Positions 35,016 to 43,823 are shown, counted from the first letter of the stretch. The stretch: DNA of 64,000 bases from an uncultured Bacillota bacterium (GCA_937973635.1 CALJJZ010000035.1:107513-171512), one strand, 5' to 3'. Translations and numbers: made by a program. Notes: a model not told the origin generated them from the sequence alone.

Positions 35016-35303
35016 GACAGGTTCCGAGAGGTCCAAAGGTTAATCCTGAAACCGGTTGTCTTGAGCGGTCGGGCCAGGAGCCAGGTGAAAGCTATGAGCA
35101 GCGGGGAAGGGCGCGCCAGCGGCCATCCCGGTTCGAGCGGAAACCCGGCTGAGATGGAAGGCTGCAGGTCTGGTGCTGAAAGAAAGGGGCAAAAGGGGAA
35201 GGTGCAAGGTGCTTCCGCTAGTGCCCGTGAAAGTAGGCTCCAGGCAAAAAGAAACCGGGGGAAAAACCGATACAGGTCTGTTGGAACCTGTCTTTTATTT
35301 TTT
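35016..35303 (+). ncRNA. Structured non-coding RNA 2 (paralogue of RNA 1)
   Basis: About 288 bases. The first ten bases GACAGGTTCC pair perfectly with GGAACCTGTC at 35283-35292, and TTTTATTTTTT follows, so the closing stem doubles as an intrinsic terminator. Internal hairpins include GGTT/AACC near 35038-35054, CCATC/GATGG enclosing 35122-35158, and GGAAG/CTTCC near 35198-35217; many GAAA-rich joints are seen. The 5' GACAGGTTCCGAGAGG and 3' GTCTGTTGGAACCTG elements match RNA 1, where the second pair of the stem is C-G as here but the outer pair changes from A-T to G-C, a compensatory change. No ribosome site with a credible reading frame is present. Class unknown. Confidence 0.78.
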
Positions 35304-35356
35304 GTCACTTTTTTTATATAGCGGTTTTATCTTTGCTCTTTATCTTTGTCGGCACA

Positions 35357-36094
35357 TTAATACCTTTCCCAGAGCGGCCGGCTTAGCTCCGCCACCTCCG
35401 CGAAAAACAGCTCCAGATCAGGGGTGACGATCTCCCTGCTCCGTTCAATAATATCTGTAAACTGGCCGAGGTCAACGGCAGTAACCTGCCGGCGCAGAAA
35501 CATCTGGTCACGGTAGCCAAGGGCCAGTGAACGGGCGTCCATTTCACCCCGCTCAATAAATTCCCTGAAAAGGCGATACCCTTGCTCAAGCAGGTCTGCC
35601 CGGCCGGGGAAGATGATCTCCATGTTTTTACAAATCCGGGCAATCGTACCCGTTGCAGCCAGGGCTTGATGCAAGCGCGTTAAAAGATCCGGCCTTCTGG
35701 CATAAAGATAAAGCTCGGCGCCCATCTCGATGAAATTATGGGCTTTCCACCAGCCTTCTGCAGGGGACAGGTCGCAGGCTTCGAGCACAGCCTTTATCAG
35801 CGGCCTTGCTTTTTCATAACAATAGCCCTTTTCATAATCGCGGTACTGCTGGTCACTGTAATAATCAAGGCCGCGGGGGTCAATCCCGTGGCTGATTACC
35901 CCCCGGCAGAACAGGCCCATGGTCCTGCCGTGCCCGTTAAGACTTTCCCAGAACCTGACGCCGAGGGAGTGGCTGTAATGCCAGTCATAACCGCTGAAAA
36001 ACAAAACATCGGGGAAGATACTTCCCAGCACCGTTTCCAGATCCCTTTGGGCGAGGGCTTTTTCCGCAAAATATAAATGGGCCAACGGGTACAT
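35357..36094 (-). CDS. Conserved hypothetical protein, zinc-dependent phospholipase C/ACP-phosphodiesterase-like
   Basis: A 245-residue soluble protein of mostly helical character. The N-terminal AHLYFAEKAL, GSIFPDVLFFSGYDWHYSHS and the later GVISHGIDPRG and HNFIEMGAELYLY give a His/Asp pattern like that of zinc-dependent phospholipase C (S1/P1 fold) or acyl-carrier-protein phosphodiesterase families. I cannot assign a function. ATG at 36094 follows GGGGGAAG. It is convergent with structured RNA 2. Confidence 0.65.
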   Translation of the reverse strand: MYPLAHLYFAEKALAQRDLETVLGSIFPDVLFFSGYDWHYSHSLGVRFWESLNGHGRTMGLFCRGVISHGIDPRGLDYYSDQQYRDYEKGYCYEKARPLIKAVLEACDLSPAEGWWKAHNFIEMGAELYLYARRPDLLTRLHQALAATGTIARICKNMEIIFPGRADLLEQGYRLFREFIERGEMDARSLALGYRDQMFLRRQVTAVDLGQFTDIIERSREIVTPDLELFFAEVAELSRPLWERY

Positions 36095-36247
36095 GTTTCT
36101 TCCCCCATGAAAGATAAAAATAAAAGGCGGATGTATAAAAGGCAGAAGAAGGGGCTAGAATATAACTGCAACCGGGGAGGTAAATCTCCTGCGTAAGGCA
36201 GGATACAGCCTAGAACATAGGTTAGCATTTACAGGTATCCCCGGTTG

Positions 36248-37789
36248 TTATTTTTTTAGATGCGCACCGGCGGCAGGATCTTCACTGCCGTTTTCGTCCT
36301 CGGCGTGGCTGCTTTTTACCTGCGCCTCCATTTCCCGGGGGCGCAGCGTGGGAAAGAGGATAACATCGCGGATAGAGAGGGAATCGGTGAGGATCATCAC
36401 CAGCCTGTCAATGCCTATGCCCAGCCCGCCTGTAGGCGGCATACCATACTCCAGGGCGTGGAGGAAATCCTCGTCCATCATATGTGCTTCTTCATCTCCG
36501 GCGGAACGTTTCTGAGCCTGCCGCAGGAAACGCTCCCGCTGGTCCAAGGGATCGGTCAGCTCGGTAAAAGCATTGGCAATTTCTTTGCCGGCCATAAAAG
36601 CTTCAAAACGGTAAGCAAAAGCAGGATTATCGGCGCAGCGCCGGGCAAGGGGGGAGACGTCAACGGGGTAATCCAGCACAAAGATAGGGCCCCATAGTCT
36701 TTCCTCACAGTATTCTTCAAAGAAAGCAAAGAGCACTTCTCCCCAGGTAGCCCCTTCTTCCACCGCCAGGCCGCGTTCTCCGGCGAGCTGCCGCGCTGCG
36801 GCATCGCCCTCTACCTCCCGAAAATCTACGCCTGTAAGCTCCGCTACCACGTCAATAAGTTTTTGGCGCGGCCAGGGCACACTGAGGTCCAGTTCCCGGC
36901 CCTGATAGGTAATGCGCCTGGTCCCCAGCACTTTTTCAGCTACATAAAGGACCATGTTTTCCATAAGCTCCATCATATCTTCATAATCGGCATGGGCCTG
37001 ATAGATCTCGATCATGGTAAATTCCGGGTTATGCCTGGTAGAGATACCTTCATTGCGAAAAATCCGGCCCAGTTCAAAGACCCTTTCCATGCCCCCCACG
37101 ATCAGCCGCTTGAGATGCAGTTCCAGGGCAATGCGCAAATACAGATCCAGATCCAGGCTGTTGTGGTGGGTGATAAAAGGGCGCGCCGCCGCCCCGCCGG
37201 CCACGCTATGCATAACAGGGGTTTCTACTTCGAGAAAATGGCGGTCCGTGAGAAACTGCCTGATGGACTGGATTATTTTGCTGCGTAAAACAAAAACACG
37301 CTTCACCTCAGGGTTTGCCAGCAGATCGGCATAACGCTGCCGGTAGCGCGTTTCCACATCTTTAAGACCATGCCATTTTTCCGGCAGGGGGCGCAAAGCC
37401 TTGGCCAGGAGGCTGAAGGAAAGGATATTAACCGTTATTTCTCCCGTCCTGGTCTTAAAGACCCTGCCGCGAACGCCGATGATATCACCAATATCCAGGT
37501 TTTGGAAAAGAGCATACTGCTCTTCGCCCACCTCATCCTGGCGGATATATACCTGTAAACGGCCGCTGCCGTCCTGGATATGGGCAAAGCAGGCCTTGCC
37601 ATGGCCGCGGCGGGTCATGATGCGGCCCGCCATGCTTACCTCCTGCCCTTCCAGCTCCACAAAACGATCCCGTACCTGCTCAGTAGTATGGGTAACAGGA
37701 TACTTCAGGCCGTAAGGCTCTACTCCCTGCGCTCTTAGTTCATTAACTTTGTTGCGTCTAAGCAGCAACTGTTCACCCAGATGTTCCAT
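36248..37789 (-). CDS. lysS: Lysyl-tRNA synthetase, class II
   Basis: A 513-residue class II aminoacyl-tRNA synthetase. An N-terminal OB-fold anticodon-binding domain (SMAGRIMTRRGHGKACFAHIQDG) is followed by catalytic motif 1 (VETPVMHSVAGGAAARPFITHHN), motif 2 (FELGRIFRNEGISTRHNPEFTM) and motif 3 (GLGIGIDRLVMIL), each naming the family position. Length is typical; a short charged tail (EVKSSHAEDENGSEDPAAG-like) follows motif 3. It is 49 bases downstream of greA, the common greA-lysS order in Firmicutes. Confidence 0.98.
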   Translation of the reverse strand: MEHLGEQLLLRRNKVNELRAQGVEPYGLKYPVTHTTEQVRDRFVELEGQEVSMAGRIMTRRGHGKACFAHIQDGSGRLQVYIRQDEVGEEQYALFQNLDIGDIIGVRGRVFKTRTGEITVNILSFSLLAKALRPLPEKWHGLKDVETRYRQRYADLLANPEVKRVFVLRSKIIQSIRQFLTDRHFLEVETPVMHSVAGGAAARPFITHHNSLDLDLYLRIALELHLKRLIVGGMERVFELGRIFRNEGISTRHNPEFTMIEIYQAHADYEDMMELMENMVLYVAEKVLGTRRITYQGRELDLSVPWPRQKLIDVVAELTGVDFREVEGDAAARQLAGERGLAVEEGATWGEVLFAFFEEYCEERLWGPIFVLDYPVDVSPLARRCADNPAFAYRFEAFMAGKEIANAFTELTDPLDQRERFLRQAQKRSAGDEEAHMMDEDFLHALEYGMPPTGGLGIGIDRLVMILTDSLSIRDVILFPTLRPREMEAQVKSSHAEDENGSEDPAAGAHLKK

Positions 37790-37838
37790 GGAGATACCAA
37801 CCTCTGTATTTTTTATTTCTGTGCCGGCTGTTTTGCCC

Positions 37839-38312
37839 CTATTTTATTTCCAGTATTTTATATTTAATGGTCCCTGCCGGAACCTTGACTTCAACTACAG
37901 CTCCCACGGGCAGGCCCAGGATCGCCTGGCCCACGGGCGATTCGTTGGAAATACGGTTGTTTGCCGGATCTGATTCTGCCGTCCCTACAATAGTAAACTC
38001 CATGACCTCGTCTCCGTCCAGGTCCTGGAGCTTCACCGTACAGCCCACCCCCACAACATCCCGGTTTACCTCGTCGTCTTCAATCAACCGGGCATTACGC
38101 AGCATCTTCTCCAGGGTAATGATCTTGCCCTCAATAAAGGCCTGCTCATTTTTGGCGTTGTCATACTCAGCGTTTTCGCTCAGGTCGCCGAAAGAAATCG
38201 CCGTTTTAATCCGGTTTGCCACTTCTCTCCTTTTTACTGACTTAAGGTAAGCGAGCTCTTCTTCCAGCTTCTTCAAGCCGCTCTGAGTGAGGATCACCTC
38301 TTTGGATGACAT
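37839..38312 (-). CDS. greA: Transcription elongation factor GreA
   Basis: A 157-residue factor that rescues backtracked RNA polymerase by stimulating transcript cleavage. The N-terminal coiled coil ([21 protein letters not shown], with the [15 protein letters not shown] tip and its acidic residues) and the C-terminal FKBP-like domain ([38 protein letters not shown]) are complete. ATG at 38312 follows AAAGGAGAG. Likely co-transcribed with lysS. Confidence 0.98.
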   Translation of the reverse strand: MSSKEVILTQSGLKKLEEELAYLKSVKRREVANRIKTAISFGDLSENAEYDNAKNEQAFIEGKIITLEKMLRNARLIEDDEVNRDVVGVGCTVKLQDLDGDEVMEFTIVGTAESDPANNRISNESPVGQAILGLPVGAVVEVKVPAGTIKYKILEIK

Positions 38313-38616
38313 CCAGCTCTCTCCTTTTTATCACAAATGGTGAATAACAGAATACCTGCTACCTACGGAAGAAAGTATATGTCTCCCCTTGCACAAATAT
38401 TCCGTTCCAACCCTGCACCCATTTCCCCGGGAAGTAAGAATTAAGTGTCAAGACAACCTTTGCCTGACACTTGGGGGGAAGAATATTTACCTGGAAGCAA
38501 TTGCATGTTAAGATATTATAGAAAAATATAGGAGAAAAGTCAATACAATTTGTAGTGTCCGTGCCAGCCCGAATCCGCACTTGCACTGTTCCGCTTTGCG
38601 CCGCTGCCTTCCGGCA
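38313..38616. other. Gap before greA containing an 8-base inverted repeat
   Basis: This 304-base gap lies between two leftward genes. It holds a perfect inverted repeat AAGTGTCA (38443-38450) / TGACACTT (38465-38472) with a 14-base spacer. There is no T tract beside it, so it looks like an operator or a leader hairpin rather than a terminator. A TTGACA-like hexamer is embedded in it on the minus strand, so it may overlap the greA promoter. No protein gene is supported here. Confidence 0.45.
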
Positions 38617-39753
38617 TCAGGCCAGGCCCATGCCCAGAGCAACCCGTTTCTTGCGCGCCCGCTCCTTAATCCCGGCAATCATCTCTCCGGTCACCGCCCT
38701 TTCAAAACTGCGAAAACCGGCCAGCTTAAATCCGTGTTTAGCCGCCAGGGCAGAGATCTCGTCTATTTTTTCCACGCTCATCTCCCTGCCCAGGGAGAAA
38801 TTTTCATAACGTCCTTCCAGGGCCAGGATCATGGTCTCGGCCATGCAGGCATACGCCAGCCCGGGAGGAAAACCAAAATCAAAGTTAAAATTCACGTCGC
38901 CCGGCACCTCCACCGCACCGCCCTCGATTACCAGGACATCGTCGCGCTTCTGGGCCACTTTGACAGAAACGTCCCGGGGACGGGCCACATCACATACCAC
39001 CGCTCCCGGCTTTAAATCCTCCGCCTCAATGAGAGAATCGGCGGCGCTGGAGACAGCCACAATTATATCCGCCCGCCTGACGGCGTCTTTTACGTTTGCC
39101 GTAACCTTGACCGCTAGGCCGCAGTCTTCTTTGATCCGGCCAGCCAGCTTTTCCAGGGGCGGCAAGTTGCGGGCAATCAAGGTCAGGTAATTAACACGGC
39201 GGGCCAGGATACGGGCACAGGCGCTGCCGATAGAGCCGCTGGCACCCAGCACAGCAACCTCGGCCTTATCCAGCGCCATGCCCATCATCTCCGCCGCCTT
39301 CTCTGTCCCCTGCAAAGCCGTGGCCACGGTATAACTGTTACCGGTAGTTACAGCAATATCCAAGTTGCGAGCCACAGTGATCCCTGCGTCTCCCACCACG
39401 GCAGTCATCGCCCCTAGGCCGATAATCTTGGCTCCCAGTTTTGCCGCTTTGCGGCCTGCCGCAATGATCTTGCCCGTGGTGATCTCAGGGGGGAGCTCCA
39501 GCATCTGCGCGGAAGTAAGGGGTACGCCGATGAAGCACCCCTCCACGCTGCCATATGCCGACCTGACCCCCGTAATATTGGAAGCAAAGATGGGCGGCAC
39601 CCTGCGCATCACCGCCCTAACAAGGTTTTTGGGCCAGCTGCGCATGAATTTATACTTGCGGAAAATATCTTCAATATCCAGAGGATGGATAATAAAGGAA
39701 AAATCTACAGCTCTATTAATTTTATGCCCCATTTTTTGCGGTTTAACCGGCAA
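38617..39753 (-). CDS. Acyl-ACP-reductase-like / shikimate-dehydrogenase-like Rossmann protein
   Basis: A 378-residue protein with an N-terminal segment (INRAVDFSFIIHPLDIEDIFRKY) and middle part resembling cyanobacterial long-chain acyl-ACP reductase, and a Rossmann core AVLGASGSIGSACARILARR near residue 175, then AVVCDVARPRDVS. Databases often call such proteins shikimate dehydrogenase. It may reduce a thioester or keto acid with NADPH; substrate unknown. The start is uncertain: TTG at 39753 abuts an AAAGGAGG, while ATG at 39732 is 21 bases from it. It is the last gene of a three-gene set with a quinate-dehydrogenase-like protein and an HTH regulator, overlapping or closely spaced, so they likely act together. 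Confidence 0.75.
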   Translation of the reverse strand: MPVKPQKMGHKINRAVDFSFIIHPLDIEDIFRKYKFMRSWPKNLVRAVMRRVPPIFASNITGVRSAYGSVEGCFIGVPLTSAQMLELPPEITTGKIIAAGRKAAKLGAKIIGLGAMTAVVGDAGITVARNLDIAVTTGNSYTVATALQGTEKAAEMMGMALDKAEVAVLGASGSIGSACARILARRVNYLTLIARNLPPLEKLAGRIKEDCGLAVKVTANVKDAVRRADIIVAVSSAADSLIEAEDLKPGAVVCDVARPRDVSVKVAQKRDDVLVIEGGAVEVPGDVNFNFDFGFPPGLAYACMAETMILALEGRYENFSLGREMSVEKIDEISALAAKHGFKLAGFRSFERAVTGEMIAGIKERARKKRVALGMGLA

Positions 39754-39773
39754 CCTCCTTTTGTTTTATAAAT

Positions 39774-40670
39774 TTATAAATGTACGATACGGGGCCGGAA
39801 ATCCAGCTCCTCCAGCAGGCGGTCATACTCCTCCTGCCCGAGCTCCTTAGTGCTCCCCTTATAGGCCACCAGCAGGGCTTCCATGACATTGGTGCCAAAA
39901 GAGCGGCCTTCGATCTCCGGCGTAGTCGTCACCAGCGTTTTTACGCCCTTCTGCCGCAAGAGCTCCACATCTGAACCTGTTACCGTATTTGTAATAATGG
40001 TCTTCCCCGGCAGTTCCGCCGGCATATAGCGCTTGATAAAATGGAAATCGCCGGCAATAACGTCCGCTTCCTGGAAAAAGCGGGGGTAGCGGGGCCGGTT
40101 CTGTTCCTGCTTTTCGCCGGTGGGGTAGATTAGCTGGAAAGGCAGTAAACGGATTACGGGTACAAGGAGACGCGCCAGGAAAGCAAGGGTGTTAAGGGAG
40201 GTCAGGGGCAGCGGCAAGTTGAGGATAAAGATAAGGTCCCCGTAGCGCATGGTACAGCCGGCCTGCTCCAGCGCCTGGGAGAGTCCAAAACGGTCCATGG
40301 CGCTCACCACCAGGACTTTTTCCCTTCCGCTGAGGATCGCCTCCTTGAGCAGATAATTTACCACCCGGCGTTCCAGCGTATTTTTAAGCCCCGAACCGTC
40401 AACGATGGGCGTAAGCCTGGCTGCCGCAGCCACTTTCCCGGCATCCCTGATCGTGTAACGGCGGTCCACAGCCTGAATGTAAAGGTCCATCCCCCCCAGG
40501 CCAAAGGCGTCCACTTTCCCGTCAAGCTCGCGGATAAGCCGGATCATTTTTCCCATGTCTCCGTCCGTCCCCATCCGCTGGAGCAAAAAACTCTGGCCCA
40601 TTAACGACAGGGTAGCTTCATGATCCCGCTTGGACGACCCCAAACTAACACTGACTACCTTTTTCATCAA
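39774..40670 (-). CDS. Conserved protein annotated as quinate 5-dehydrogenase in related Clostridia
   Basis: A 298-residue soluble protein (VVSVSLGSSKRDHEATLSLMG start, AFGLGGMDLYI, TPIVDGSGLKNTLERR, VTTTPEIEGRSFGTNVMEALL end). I recall the family being labelled quinate 5-dehydrogenase in anaerobic Firmicutes, but no classic GxGxxG dinucleotide loop is visible, so that function is doubtful. It lies between the HTH regulator (four-base ATGA-type overlap) and the acyl-ACP-reductase-like gene (20 bases), which points to a shared unknown pathway. Confidence 0.65.
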   Translation of the reverse strand: MMKKVVSVSLGSSKRDHEATLSLMGQSFLLQRMGTDGDMGKMIRLIRELDGKVDAFGLGGMDLYIQAVDRRYTIRDAGKVAAAARLTPIVDGSGLKNTLERRVVNYLLKEAILSGREKVLVVSAMDRFGLSQALEQAGCTMRYGDLIFILNLPLPLTSLNTLAFLARLLVPVIRLLPFQLIYPTGEKQEQNRPRYPRFFQEADVIAGDFHFIKRYMPAELPGKTIITNTVTGSDVELLRQKGVKTLVTTTPEIEGRSFGTNVMEALLVAYKGSTKELGQEEYDRLLEELDFRPRIVHL

Positions 40671-41236
40671 CCGGCATCTCCTTTACCCTCTTGTTCCGCT
40701 TTGCTCTTCACAAGCACTTCGTCCAGGACCCCTGCCAAAAGCCCGGGGTCAAGAGTGCAATCTGCGGTAATAGGCGATCTCCCCAATTCCAGGAACAATA
40801 CCTGGCAATCCAACATGGCCTCGGCAATCTTCAACCACTTCCGGGAACCAATTAATATTACCAAGTCATAGCGCTGTAACTCGGTGATGATCTCGATTAC
40901 AAGGTTGAAGAACTCAAGGGCGCTCTGTCCCCGTACCAGCTCCCAGCGCTCTTTTTCGTCCATTAGCCAGATATATTCCACGCCCTTTTCCCTGGCTACA
41001 GCTTCAACCTCTTCCTTGTTGCGCAGGGGGAAACCCAGCACTGCCAGCCGCTTTCCTTTACGAACTTCGCCCAGCGTCTCCAGGCGGGAGATAAAAGAGC
41101 GGTCCAGACCCAGCCGGTTTGCCACCTCCAGTTGCGAAAACCCGGCGGCCCGCAGCTCCAGGACCTGCAGGATTGTATCCTCAATCTTCCCCCGGCTAAT
41201 TACTTTTTCCCCGATACGCAGAAGCTCTCCAGGCAT
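40667..41236 (-). CDS. Helix-turn-helix transcriptional regulator of the quinate-dehydrogenase-like operon
   Basis: About 189 residues. An N-terminal helix-turn-helix (LRAAGFSQLEVANRLGLDRSFISRLE, residues about 25-50 by position) is followed by a Rossmann-like alpha/beta domain (RLAVLGFPLRNKEEVEAVAREKG; LVILIGSRKWLKIAEAML). ATG at 41236 is chosen because GGAGAG lies upstream and homologues begin near MPGELLRIGEK; the frame is open to 41332. First gene of a three-gene set; it may be an autoregulator whose effector domain binds the pathway metabolite. Confidence 0.75.
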   Translation of the reverse strand: MPGELLRIGEKVISRGKIEDTILQVLELRAAGFSQLEVANRLGLDRSFISRLETLGEVRKGKRLAVLGFPLRNKEEVEAVAREKGVEYIWLMDEKERWELVRGQSALEFFNLVIEIITELQRYDLVILIGSRKWLKIAEAMLDCQVLFLELGRSPITADCTLDPGLLAGVLDEVLVKSKAEQEGKGDAG

Positions 41237-41430
41237 CGTTTTCACTCTCCGTCGCCGACAATGCTGCCAGATAATGTGCACAATTTTGTGTACACGCCTT
41301 ATTATAACAGGGCAGGAGCTAAAAGACAACAAAAAGGAAAGATAATTAGAACAGAGGAAAAAAATAATGACCGGACCTTAAAAAGAATGGCCCGGTCTCA
41401 CCGCTTTCCTGCATACTGCCAGAGGCTGTT

Positions 41431-41661
41431 TTAGCCGGAGTAATGGCTTTTTTGGGCGGGGAGAAAGAAAAATTCTTCCAGGGCAACATCCAGGGTTTCG
41501 GCGATCTTTTCCAGCAGCTCAGGCCGGGCTTTCCTCAGGCCCCTTTCGATATTGCTAAGCTGGCTGGCAGATAAATTCAGCTGCCCGGCCAGCTGCTGCT
41601 GGGTAAGTCTTTTCAGGCGGCGCAGTCCCCTGATGCGGCGGCCAACTTCGTTAGTCTGCAA
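41431..41661 (-). CDS. Xre-family helix-turn-helix regulator
   Basis: A small protein of about 76 residues (102 if the TTG at 41739 were used) with a clear Xre/Cro HTH: VGRRIRGLRRLKRLTQQQLA, then LNLSASQLSNIERGLRKA and ETLDVALEEFF. TTG at 41661 is preferred because the HTH begins right after it and GGGGGTAGG precedes it. Upstream lies an operator-like palindrome AAGAT...ATCTT (41697-41712) flanked by TCGACA repeats, consistent with autoregulation. It is divergent from the CCA-adding enzyme gene. Confidence 0.8.
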   Translation of the reverse strand: MQTNEVGRRIRGLRRLKRLTQQQLAGQLNLSASQLSNIERGLRKARPELLEKIAETLDVALEEFFFLPAQKSHYSG

Positions 41662-41690
41662 GATCCTACCCCCAAACTTTGGCAATTTTA

Positions 41691-41717
41691 TCGACAAAGA
41701 TGTACATATCTTCGACA
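41691..41717. promoter_or_regulatory. Operator-like palindrome between xre and cca genes
   Basis: AAGAT-GTACAT-ATCTT (41697-41712) is flanked by TCGACA direct repeats at 41691-41696 and 41712-41717, 21 bases apart. Position just upstream of the Xre gene suggests that regulator binds here. Confidence 0.45.
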
Positions 41718-41850
41718 GGGTTCGGGATAACTCCTGCAAACAGAGATAATATGTTTTTTAGTGAAAACAGGAAATTTTTGTGTTATAATGGCCTGGCAAA
41801 AAGGGGAAAACATAATTACCCCCAAAATTACCCCAAACAGGAGGCCAACC

Positions 41851-43290
41851 GTGCATTTGGAAATTCCCGCCGCCGCCCGCCTGGTAATGGAGACCATCTC
41901 CCGGGACGGCTTTTGCTGTTACCTGGTAGGCGGCTGCGTACGCGACCTGCTTCTCGGCCGCCAGCCCGCCGACTACGACTTCGTTACAGACAGGAGCCCC
42001 GCTGAAATTATCGCCGCGGCAGCAAAAGCCGGCTGGAAGGCCCGGCAACAGGGCATCTCTTTTGGTGTGGTAAAGGTGCTGGCCTGGGGCAAAGAGTATG
42101 AAATCGCCACCATGCGCAGCGAAGCTTACGGCCCAGACCCACACCGGCCGGAGACGATACAGTTTATCGCCGAGATTGAAAAAGATCTGGCCCGGCGCGA
42201 CTTTACCATTAACGCCATGGCCCTGGACTCCCAGGGCAGAGTTATCGACCCCTTTGGTGGGCAGGAAGACCTCAGGAAGCAGATCATCCGCTGCGTGGGC
42301 AACCCTAAGGAACGTTTTTTGGAGGATCCGCTGCGTATCTTGCGTGCAGCACGTTTCATCTCCCGGACAGGCTTCGCCCCGGATCCCGGCCTCGCTGCCG
42401 CTGCGGCGCTGGTAGAGGTGCGTCAACGTTTCATGCTGCTTTCCGTGGAAAGGGTGCGGGACGAGCTGGAAAAGGTCCTCCTCTCTCCCTTGCCCTCCCG
42501 GGGGCTGCGCTACTTGGCAGAAACGAAGGTACTGGGTCTCTCCTGCCAAAGCAAGACGGCCAGCGGCAAAAAGCCTGTCCCTATCCTGCCGGAGGTGGCA
42601 GCACTGGAAGGGGTAGAACAAAACCCCCGCTTTCATGCCTACGACGTGCTGGAACACACGCTCCAGACTGTTGACGGCACCAAAGCCCTGCCAGAACTGC
42701 GCTGGGCGGCACTGCTCCACGACGTGGCCAAGGGCAGAGCAGGGACGAGGTGCTTGAATAAAAAGGGAGAACCGGCCGATTACGGCCATGCCGCTGCCGG
42801 CGCAAAGCTGGCCTGGGAGATTCTAGAACGATTAAAGCTCCCTATAAAGACAAAGAAGCTAGTTGTTTGGCTAGTCCGCTACCACATGATCTTGCCCGGC
42901 ATGGACGACGAGCAGATGAAACGCTGGGTGCTCAAGCGTTCCCGGGATTTTAGCAGGCGAGAGGCTTTTGTGGAGGCCGTGCACCTCCTTTTACAGCTGG
43001 CAGAGGCAGATAACCAAGCACGGGGTAAAGGCGTAGATCCCGCCTATATCAAAAGAGTCTCCGACAGCTTCCAGAGGACCATGGCCAAGACAGTTTTATA
43101 CCCATCCGAGCTCGCCCTCGACGGCGCATACATCGCCCAGAAGCTAGGCCCGGGCCCACAGGTAGGCAAGACCCTCGGCGACCTCCTTGTAGACGTCCAA
43201 CAGGAGCGCCTGGCCAATACCCGGGAAACATTGCAGCAGGCCGTGGAAAAAAAATCCCGCCGCCTAACCCGGAAACAGCCGGCGCCTTAG
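41851..43290 (+). CDS. CCA tRNA nucleotidyltransferase / poly(A) polymerase family with HD domain
   Basis: A 479-residue class II nucleotidyltransferase that adds or repairs the CCA end of tRNAs (or adds A-tails). The head domain has CYLVGGCVRDLLLGRQPADYDF with the GG..R..LLG and DxD-type catalytic Asp pair, RRDFTINAMA and DPLRILRAARF; the C-terminus has an HD domain (HDVAKGRAGTR region, HAAAGAKLAWEIL) as in the HD-containing CCA/poly(A) enzymes. GTG at 41851 is chosen: AGGAGG-CCAACC-GTG is ideal, and homologues start here although the frame is open to 41761. A -10 TATAAT at 41784-41789 with a fair -35 (GTGAAA, 17-base spacing) lies upstream. Confidence 0.92.
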   Translation: MHLEIPAAARLVMETISRDGFCCYLVGGCVRDLLLGRQPADYDFVTDRSPAEIIAAAAKAGWKARQQGISFGVVKVLAWGKEYEIATMRSEAYGPDPHRPETIQFIAEIEKDLARRDFTINAMALDSQGRVIDPFGGQEDLRKQIIRCVGNPKERFLEDPLRILRAARFISRTGFAPDPGLAAAAALVEVRQRFMLLSVERVRDELEKVLLSPLPSRGLRYLAETKVLGLSCQSKTASGKKPVPILPEVAALEGVEQNPRFHAYDVLEHTLQTVDGTKALPELRWAALLHDVAKGRAGTRCLNKKGEPADYGHAAAGAKLAWEILERLKLPIKTKKLVVWLVRYHMILPGMDDEQMKRWVLKRSRDFSRREAFVEAVHLLLQLAEADNQARGKGVDPAYIKRVSDSFQRTMAKTVLYPSELALDGAYIAQKLGPGPQVGKTLGDLLVDVQQERLANTRETLQQAVEKKSRRLTRKQPAP

Positions 43291-43301
43291 ATTAGCTCCT
43301 T

Positions 43302-43823
43302 TTACAATTTCACCATAAACTCAACCCTGTTTCCCCTGTTGTTATAGCAGAGCTGCGCGCAGCAGAGGCGCGTGATGGCGATACCCCGGCCCCGTTCTTC
43401 TTCCCCCTCCAGCTCCAGGGGCCTTTCTACTTTTTCCTGCCAGTTAAAACCTTCCCCCTCGTCCTCCACAGCCCCCAGGAGGTACGCCTCCGTCCTGACA
43501 ACCTCTACCTTGACCCTGCGGCCTGGGTCAAACCTGTTGCCGTGCTCAATGGCATTGGCCACTAGCTCACTCAGGCAGAGTATAAACATCTCCGCTTCAG
43601 GTGAAGCACCCAAGAGGGGGGAAAGTTCCAGGCGCAGGAGCGTTAACGCAGCAAAATCGCTCTCCAGCAAAAAACTATGGGTGCTACGGCCAGCTGGATC
43701 CAATGACCGCGGCAGAAAAACAAGGCCTTCTCCGTCCTGCAGGGGGCTGCCGTCATTCCTTGCGCCGTCCAGCAACCAGCCGCAAACTTCCTCTCCAAAA
43801 TACCCGTTTTCCCGTGAGGCCAT
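43302..43823 (-). CDS. RsbW-like ATP-binding protein (HATPase, anti-sigma kinase type)
   Basis: A 173-residue protein. The C-terminal 100 residues are a HATPase of the RsbW/SpoIIAB type: LSELVANAIEHGNRFDPGRR (N box), VEDEGEGFNW (G1 box), RGRGIAITRLC (G2). The N-terminal 70 residues are not recognised. ATG at 43823 is used, seven bases after GGAGG. The HATPase part is nearly identical to the C-terminal domain of the phosphatase at 46287-48398 (for example DPGRRVKVE, YLLGAVEDEGEGFNW), so one is a recent copy of the other. It is the last gene of the signalling cluster and probably binds or phosphorylates an anti-anti-sigma-like partner not encoded here. Confidence 0.85.
   Translation of the reverse strand: MASRENGYFGEEVCGWLLDGARNDGSPLQDGEGLVFLPRSLDPAGRSTHSFLLESDFAALTLLRLELSPLLGASPEAEMFILCLSELVANAIEHGNRFDPGRRVKVEVVRTEAYLLGAVEDEGEGFNWQEKVERPLELEGEEERGRGIAITRLCCAQLCYNNRGNRVEFMVKL

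Noticed and set aside
30754-35303. The two RNAs as guanidine-I (ykkC) riboswitches
   Set aside because: GTTCCGAGAGG recalls part of ykkC, but here it is at the 5' end, other ykkC motifs (ACGG, AAGCCCGGGAGA) are missing, and no exporter or carboxylase gene follows.
30754-35303. The two RNAs as SRP, RNase P, tmRNA or 6S
   Set aside because: The conserved cores (GGAAGNAGCA of SRP, GAGGAAAGUCC of RNase P, TPsiC-like end of tmRNA) are absent, and the lengths of about 288 and 355 bases do not fit 6S.
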